Shown piece by piece: positions 6,102 through 9,045 of a stretch of 9,045 nucleotides of DNA; positions within the stretch are counted from its first letter, which is position 1, and every line of letters starts with the position of its first letter. A program made the position numbers and the translations under genes. The DNA lies in the NCBI GenBank assembly GCA_017881985.1, contig JADGQH010000121.1, forward strand, positions 1 to 9,045, written 5' to 3'. The notes below the pieces were generated by a model, which was not told the origin of the DNA, did not search any database, and was given only the letters and a program-made list of their open reading frames with translations. The DNA comes from Chloroflexota bacterium (GTDB taxonomy: Bacteria > Chloroflexota > Limnocylindria > Limnocylindrales > CSP1-4).

Positions 6102-7717
6102 CTGGAGGTCTCCGGGTCAGCCTGCTCGGGTGGGGCGGCCTCGGCGCCCGGCCCATTCGCGGCATCCGACGCGCGGGGCGCGACCGTCTCCGCCGCGACC
6201 GTCTCAGCCGCGACCGCCTCCGGCATCGCCGCGTCGGACCGCAGGTGGTATGCGGCCCGCAGCAGGGTTGCCTCGTCCGCGTCCGTGCCGCTGATCTCCT
6301 CGACCACCCGACCGCCGAAGATCACGATCGCGCGATCGCACACGAGCTGCACCTCCTTCAGCTCAGAGGTGTAGAGGAGCACCGCCGCGCCGGCCTCCGC
6401 GAGGTCCCGGAGCAGGAGGTAGATCTGCTGCTTGGTCCGAATGTCGATGCCGCGCGTCGGGTCGAAGCACAGCATGGTCCGGACGCCGCCGGCGACCCAG
6501 CGGGCGATGGTCACTTTCTGCTGGTTGCCGCCGGAGAGCCGTCGGACCTCGTTCCCGGCCCGGGCGTCGATCTGGAGCCGGCTGACCGCCGCATCGACCG
6601 TCTCGCGCTCGGCTCGGAGGTCGATCAGCCCCCACCGTCGGACCCGCGTTGTGAAGGGCAGGGCGATGTTCTCCCGCACCGACCGCTGCATGAGAAGGGC
6701 CTCCGCGCGGTCCGCTGCGACGTACACCAAGCCGGCCCGGATTGCGTCGGCTGGATGACGGAACGAGGCCGCCGAGCCGTCCACGAGGAGCTCGCCACTG
6801 CTCGGGCGCTGCGAGCCGGCGAGGATGTCGAAGAGCTCGTCCTGCCCCTGGCCCTCGAGCGCCACGACCCCCAGCACCTCGCCCGGGTGGAGCTCGAATG
6901 AGACGTCCTGCAGCTTCGTCCCGGAGGCGAGCCCACGGACCGAGATTCGAGGCGTCGTGACGCTCGCACGATGAGCGGCCGTCCGTCCGGCGACTGCGGG
7001 CATCTCGCCCGCGATCTGGCCCAGCATGAGCTCGATGATCCGCTCCTCGGAGCCCGGCGTCACGTCGACGACCCCCACGGTCTCACCTTCGCGAAGCACG
7101 GTCGCCCGGTCACAAACGGAGGCGATCTCGATGAGTCGGTGCGAGATGAAGATGATCGAGCGATCGCCGCCTCGGTGGCTGGCGACGGCCTCCAGGACGC
7201 GCTGGGTCAGGTTCGCTGGCAGGGCCGCCGTCATCTCGTCGAGCATCAGGACGTCGGGCTCGATCGCCAGGGCACGGGCGAGGTCGACGATGCGGAGCGT
7301 CGCCAGGGGCAATCGTCGCGCCATGCTCGACAGGTCGAGGTTCTCGATGCCGAGCTGGGTGAGCCAGTGGCGGAACGGCTCCAGCGGCGTGTCGGTGAGG
7401 CGGAGGTTGGCCCGGATGTCGAGGTCCGGGATGAGCGACGGCTCCTGGTAGACGGAGACGAGGCCGCCCCGGCGCGCCTCGCCAGGGGAGTGGACCGTTC
7501 GCTCGCGTCCGCGGACCGCGATCCTGCCGGAGTCCGGATGGACGGCGCCCGTGAGGATCTTGACCAGGGTGCTCTTGCCGGCGCCGTTCGCGCCCATGAG
7601 CGCATGGACCTCGCCGGGACGCACGGCGAGCGAAGCCGCCTTCAGGGCCACGACCGCGCCGTAGATCTTCGAGACGTCGGTGGCCTCGAGCAGGAGGCCG
7701 GTAGCGGTGGCAGTCAT
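6098..7717 (-). CDS. CUT2-family sugar ABC transporter ATP-binding protein (double NBD, RbsA-like)
   Basis: This 539-residue cytoplasmic ATPase has two fused nucleotide-binding domains and powers the adjacent permeases. NBD1 has Walker A GANGAGKST (42-50), Q-loop Gln91, Walker B VLMLDE (156-161) and H-loop His193 in ISHRL. Its signature region (LPLATLRIVDLARAL, 136-150) departs from the usual LSxGQQQ. NBD2 has a degenerate Walker A, LEGQGQDEL (287-295), without Lys and Ser/Thr; a good signature LSGGNQQKV (394-402); and Walker B variant CFDPTRGID (417-425). Degenerate NBD2 Walker A is normal in this family. Residues 495-539 are a low-complexity Ala/Glu/Pro tail with a repeated VAAET. The ATG at 7717 is chosen because it starts at the usual family N terminus; an in-frame TTG at 7726 adds three residues, and neither has a strong ribosome site. 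It lies 82 nt after the binding-protein gene and overlaps the first permease start by ATGA. Confidence 0.94.
   Translation of the reverse strand: MTATATGLLLEATDVSKIYGAVVALKAASLAVRPGEVHALMGANGAGKSTLVKILTGAVHPDSGRIAVRGRERTVHSPGEARRGGLVSVYQEPSLIPDLDIRANLRLTDTPLEPFRHWLTQLGIENLDLSSMARRLPLATLRIVDLARALAIEPDVLMLDEMTAALPANLTQRVLEAVASHRGGDRSIIFISHRLIEIASVCDRATVLREGETVGVVDVTPGSEERIIELMLGQIAGEMPAVAGRTAAHRASVTTPRISVRGLASGTKLQDVSFELHPGEVLGVVALEGQGQDELFDILAGSQRPSSGELLVDGSAASFRHPADAIRAGLVYVAADRAEALLMQRSVRENIALPFTTRVRRWGLIDLRAERETVDAAVSRLQIDARAGNEVRRLSGGNQQKVTIARWVAGGVRTMLCFDPTRGIDIRTKQQIYLLLRDLAEAGAAVLLYTSELKEVQLVCDRAIVIFGGRVVEEISGTDADEATLLRAAYHLRSDAAMPEAVAAETVAAETVAPRASDAANGPGAEAAPPEQADPETSR
6180..6224 (-). 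repeat. 15-bp tandem repeat (3 copies) in the ATPase C-terminal tail
   Basis: Three adjacent 15-bp units occur at 6180-6194, 6195-6209 and 6210-6224. The first two differ at one base, the third at three or four. In frame they encode the pentapeptide rows AVAAE/TVAAE/TVAP of the low-complexity tail. This suggests in-frame repeat growth in a region under little constraint, outside both ATP-binding domains. Confidence 0.65.
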
Positions 7718-7740
7718 CGGTACCAATGCTTGGGGAGATC

Positions 7741-7775
7741 CGCAGGGGACGCCGGTGCGACCGGCGTCCCCTGCG
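7741..7775 (-). promoter_or_regulatory. Strong stem-loop between binding-protein and ATPase genes (processing/stabilising or attenuating hairpin)
   Basis: A perfect 15-bp inverted repeat (arms 7741-7755 and 7761-7775, CGCAGGGGACGCCGG and its exact complement) flanks a 5-nt loop, which could pair one more base to leave three. It lies in the 82-nt gap, 24 nt after the binding-protein stop and 23 nt before the ATPase ATG. No T-run follows on the minus strand, so a full intrinsic terminator is less likely. In known transporter operons such as malE-malF, a hairpin at this place protects the binding-protein mRNA from 3' decay or lets only part of transcription continue, giving more binding protein than membrane components. 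The same role is inferred here. Confidence 0.75.
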
Positions 7776-7799
7776 TTGGCTGCGAAGCGCGGTAGCTGG

Positions 7800-8951
7800 C
7801 TACGCGCCCTTGCAGGAGCTCGGGACGGTATTGGGATCGTACGTGGTCCAGTCCGGGATCGCGAGGCTGAGCGGCCACAGCGGATCCATCCCCGGGACGG
7901 AGACCCACGCCTTCAGCCCCGCCTTGCCGGCGTCGGTGAGGTTGTCGAGGAGCTGCGGGTCCAGCAGCACCGTGTTTGGCTTGGCGCCGGCGGTCGCCGT
8001 GACCGTGTCGCCGTTGAGGAGCTTGAGCGCGAGGGTGATGCCCGCGCCGCCCACGGAGGCCGTGTTGGTCACGGCCGCGCCCTTGAGGCCCGGGAAGCCG
8101 GTGGGATCGAGGAGCTGGGCGACGAAGCCGCCGATGTCGGCATCGGCGATCGGCACGAACGGCTTGTTGGCGGCCTTGATCGCGTCGACGATCTGCTTGC
8201 CCATGCCGGACGCCCAGATGCCCTGGATCTTGTCGTACTGACCGCTCTGGATGAAGTCGTTGGTCAGCTGGGTCGTCTTCGCGGGATCCCAGCCCGTGAA
8301 CACGCCGTCAGCGGTGGGGACGACCTTGATGTTCGGGTACTGCTTGAGGATGTTCTTGAACCCGATGTCGCGGTCGTTGTCGGCCGGGTGGCCGGCGAGA
8401 CCGCGGGTGTACCAGACCGTGCCGGTGCCGCCCATCTGGTCGAAGAGCCACTTGGCGCCGAGCTCGGCGTACTTCACCTGGTTGTTGGTCAGGTTCCAGG
8501 TGGTGGGGTCGGTGACGTTGGCGTCGACCGAGACGGTCACGATGCCAGCGGCCTTGGCCTCAGCGAGAGCCGGGTTGAGCGCCGAGGGGTCGTTCGGGTT
8601 GAAGACGATCGCGTTGACGTTCTTCGCGATCAGGCTCCGGATGTCGGACAGCTGACCGGCGGCGTCGGTGTTGCGATGGATCACGGTGAGGTTCGAGACT
8701 GCGCCCGAGGCCTTGGCCTGGGCCTTGGCGGTGCAGACCTGCTCCTCGCGGAACCCGTTGCCCACGCTACCGCCGTTCGAGTACCCGATGGTGTACTGCT
8801 TCGCCGCCGCACTCGCGGCAGCGGACGGGGCCGCGGCCGACGCCGCAGCAGACGCCGCAGGTGTCGGCGTGGCGCTGCCGGAGCAGGCCCCGACGATGAC
8901 CGCGATCGCGGCCAGCGCGGCCACGCTCCGGGTAAGACTGGTTCGCTTCAT
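7800..8951 (-). CDS. CUT2-family sugar ABC transporter substrate-binding lipoprotein (RbsB-like)
   Basis: This 383-residue exported lipoprotein captures the sugar outside the membrane for the adjacent permeases. The signal peptide is MKRTSLTR plus a hydrophobic stretch (about 9-21) and lipobox VGAC with lipidated Cys23. A disordered Ala/Ser/Pro/Thr linker follows (24-50). The periplasmic-binding-protein fold (Peripla_BP_4 type) runs from about 51: YTIGYSNG (53-60), NVNAIVFNPNDPSALNPAL (111-129), AKAAGIVTVSVDANV (132-146) and IQGIWASGMGKQIVDAIKAA (242-261) match the family's strand/helix order. Length is somewhat above RbsB because of the linker. The ATG at 8951 is chosen over upstream in-frame starts because GGAGGAG sits 9 nt before it and the signal peptide then begins correctly; longer versions start with 13 non-signal residues. 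It is the first gene of the transporter operon. The sugar bound is not identifiable. Confidence 0.94.
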   Translation of the reverse strand: MKRTSLTRSVAALAAIAVIVGACSGSATPTPAASAAASAAAPSAAASAAAKQYTIGYSNGGSVGNGFREEQVCTAKAQAKASGAVSNLTVIHRNTDAAGQLSDIRSLIAKNVNAIVFNPNDPSALNPALAEAKAAGIVTVSVDANVTDPTTWNLTNNQVKYAELGAKWLFDQMGGTGTVWYTRGLAGHPADNDRDIGFKNILKQYPNIKVVPTADGVFTGWDPAKTTQLTNDFIQSGQYDKIQGIWASGMGKQIVDAIKAANKPFVPIADADIGGFVAQLLDPTGFPGLKGAAVTNTASVGGAGITLALKLLNGDTVTATAGAKPNTVLLDPQLLDNLTDAGKAGLKAWVSVPGMDPLWPLSLAIPDWTTYDPNTVPSSCKGA

Positions 8952-8960
8952 GAAACTGGA

Positions 8961-8967
8961 CTCCTCC
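8961..8967 (-). promoter_or_regulatory. Ribosome binding site of the binding-protein gene
   Basis: On the minus strand this reads GGAGGAG, 9 nt before the ATG at 8951. It decides the start against two in-frame upstream starts (8969 and 8990). It is much stronger than the sites of the downstream transporter genes, which suits high binding-protein output. Confidence 0.8.
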
Positions 8968-8979
8968 ATCCTCCGACCA

Positions 8980-9000
8980 GGCGCTCTCATCTGGAGCGCC
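8980..9000 (-). promoter_or_regulatory. Inverted repeat upstream of the transporter operon: candidate operator or leader hairpin
   Basis: GGCGCTC and GAGCGCC form perfect 7-bp arms around a 7-nt spacer, 28 nt upstream of the binding-protein ATG and 12 nt upstream of its ribosome site. Spaced arms of this size could be a dimeric repressor operator or an mRNA leader hairpin. No regulator gene is in the window. I could not recognise a promoter in 9001-9045, which is the remaining upstream sequence, so the transcription start may lie beyond the window. Confidence 0.4.
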
Positions 9001-9045
9001 GGCCGAGCCGTGTCGCTGCGTCGCTCTCGCGTGATCGCCGGACTA

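Noticed and set aside
5101..6165. N-terminal extension of the second permease (open frame reaching 6165)
   Set aside because: The extension overlaps the first permease out of frame and is Arg/Pro-rich with no membrane segments. The ATG at 5100 with the ATGA overlap and membrane-protein start fits the family.
8800..8880. Repetitive GCC/GCA-rich stretch as a possible DNA repeat
   Set aside because: It encodes the Ala/Ser/Pro linker of the lipoprotein; the irregular units are explained by amino-acid composition.
8952..8990. Longer start for the binding protein (13 extra residues)
   Set aside because: The GGAGGAG ribosome site lies inside this stretch, correctly spaced for the ATG at 8951, and the signal peptide starts properly there.
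1..9045. Frequent GATC/CGATCG words as a possible signal
   Set aside because: They occur throughout the coding sequence, mostly where Ile ATC codons meet G/C-rich neighbours. I see no clustering that would suggest an origin or regulatory role.

Overview
This 9 kb window of very GC-rich bacterial DNA is densely coded and has no stretch over 100 bases without a gene. It has no RNA genes, insertion sequences, phage genes or CRISPR array that I can see. The base composition, the GTG start of the first gene, and the lipoprotein's long Ala/Ser/Pro/Thr linker after the lipid-attachment cysteine fit a high-GC soil or freshwater lineage. Chloroflexota (Limnocylindria-like) or Actinomycetota are plausible. 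This is an impression of style, not a phylogenetic result.

The window holds two convergent gene groups. On the plus strand (13-2616) are an extended short-chain dehydrogenase/epimerase, a KDPG/KHG-type aldolase (Eda family) and a two-domain GNAT acetyltransferase. On the minus strand, reading from 8951 down to 2674, is a CUT2 (ribose/xylose-type) sugar ABC transporter: a lipoprotein substrate-binding protein, a double-NBD ATPase and two different RbsC-type permeases. A URO-D-superfamily protein of unknown function follows as the last gene. The ATPase and the two permeases are joined by ATGA stop/start overlaps, and the URO-D gene starts 9 nt after the last permease stop, so this looks like one operon. 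The two groups meet at 2617-2673, a short gap with two GC-rich inverted repeats.

The likely joint role is uptake and breakdown of a sugar, sugar acid or polyol. The transporter imports it, the dehydrogenase may oxidise or epimerise it, and the aldolase would cleave a 2-keto-3-deoxy (or 2-keto-4-hydroxy) acid to pyruvate or glyoxylate plus an aldehyde. The kinase, the dehydratase and any transcription regulator are not in the window, so the substrate cannot be named.

The points most worth a second look are: the URO-D-like protein, which by hand comparison lacks the HxC zinc motif of the methyltransferase branch and has about 75 extra C-terminal residues; a perfect 15-bp stem-loop between the binding-protein and ATPase genes; a 7-bp inverted repeat just upstream of the binding-protein gene; and an ATPase whose degenerate motifs all fall in one of its two composite ATP sites. 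I found no clear sign of an entirely new system.
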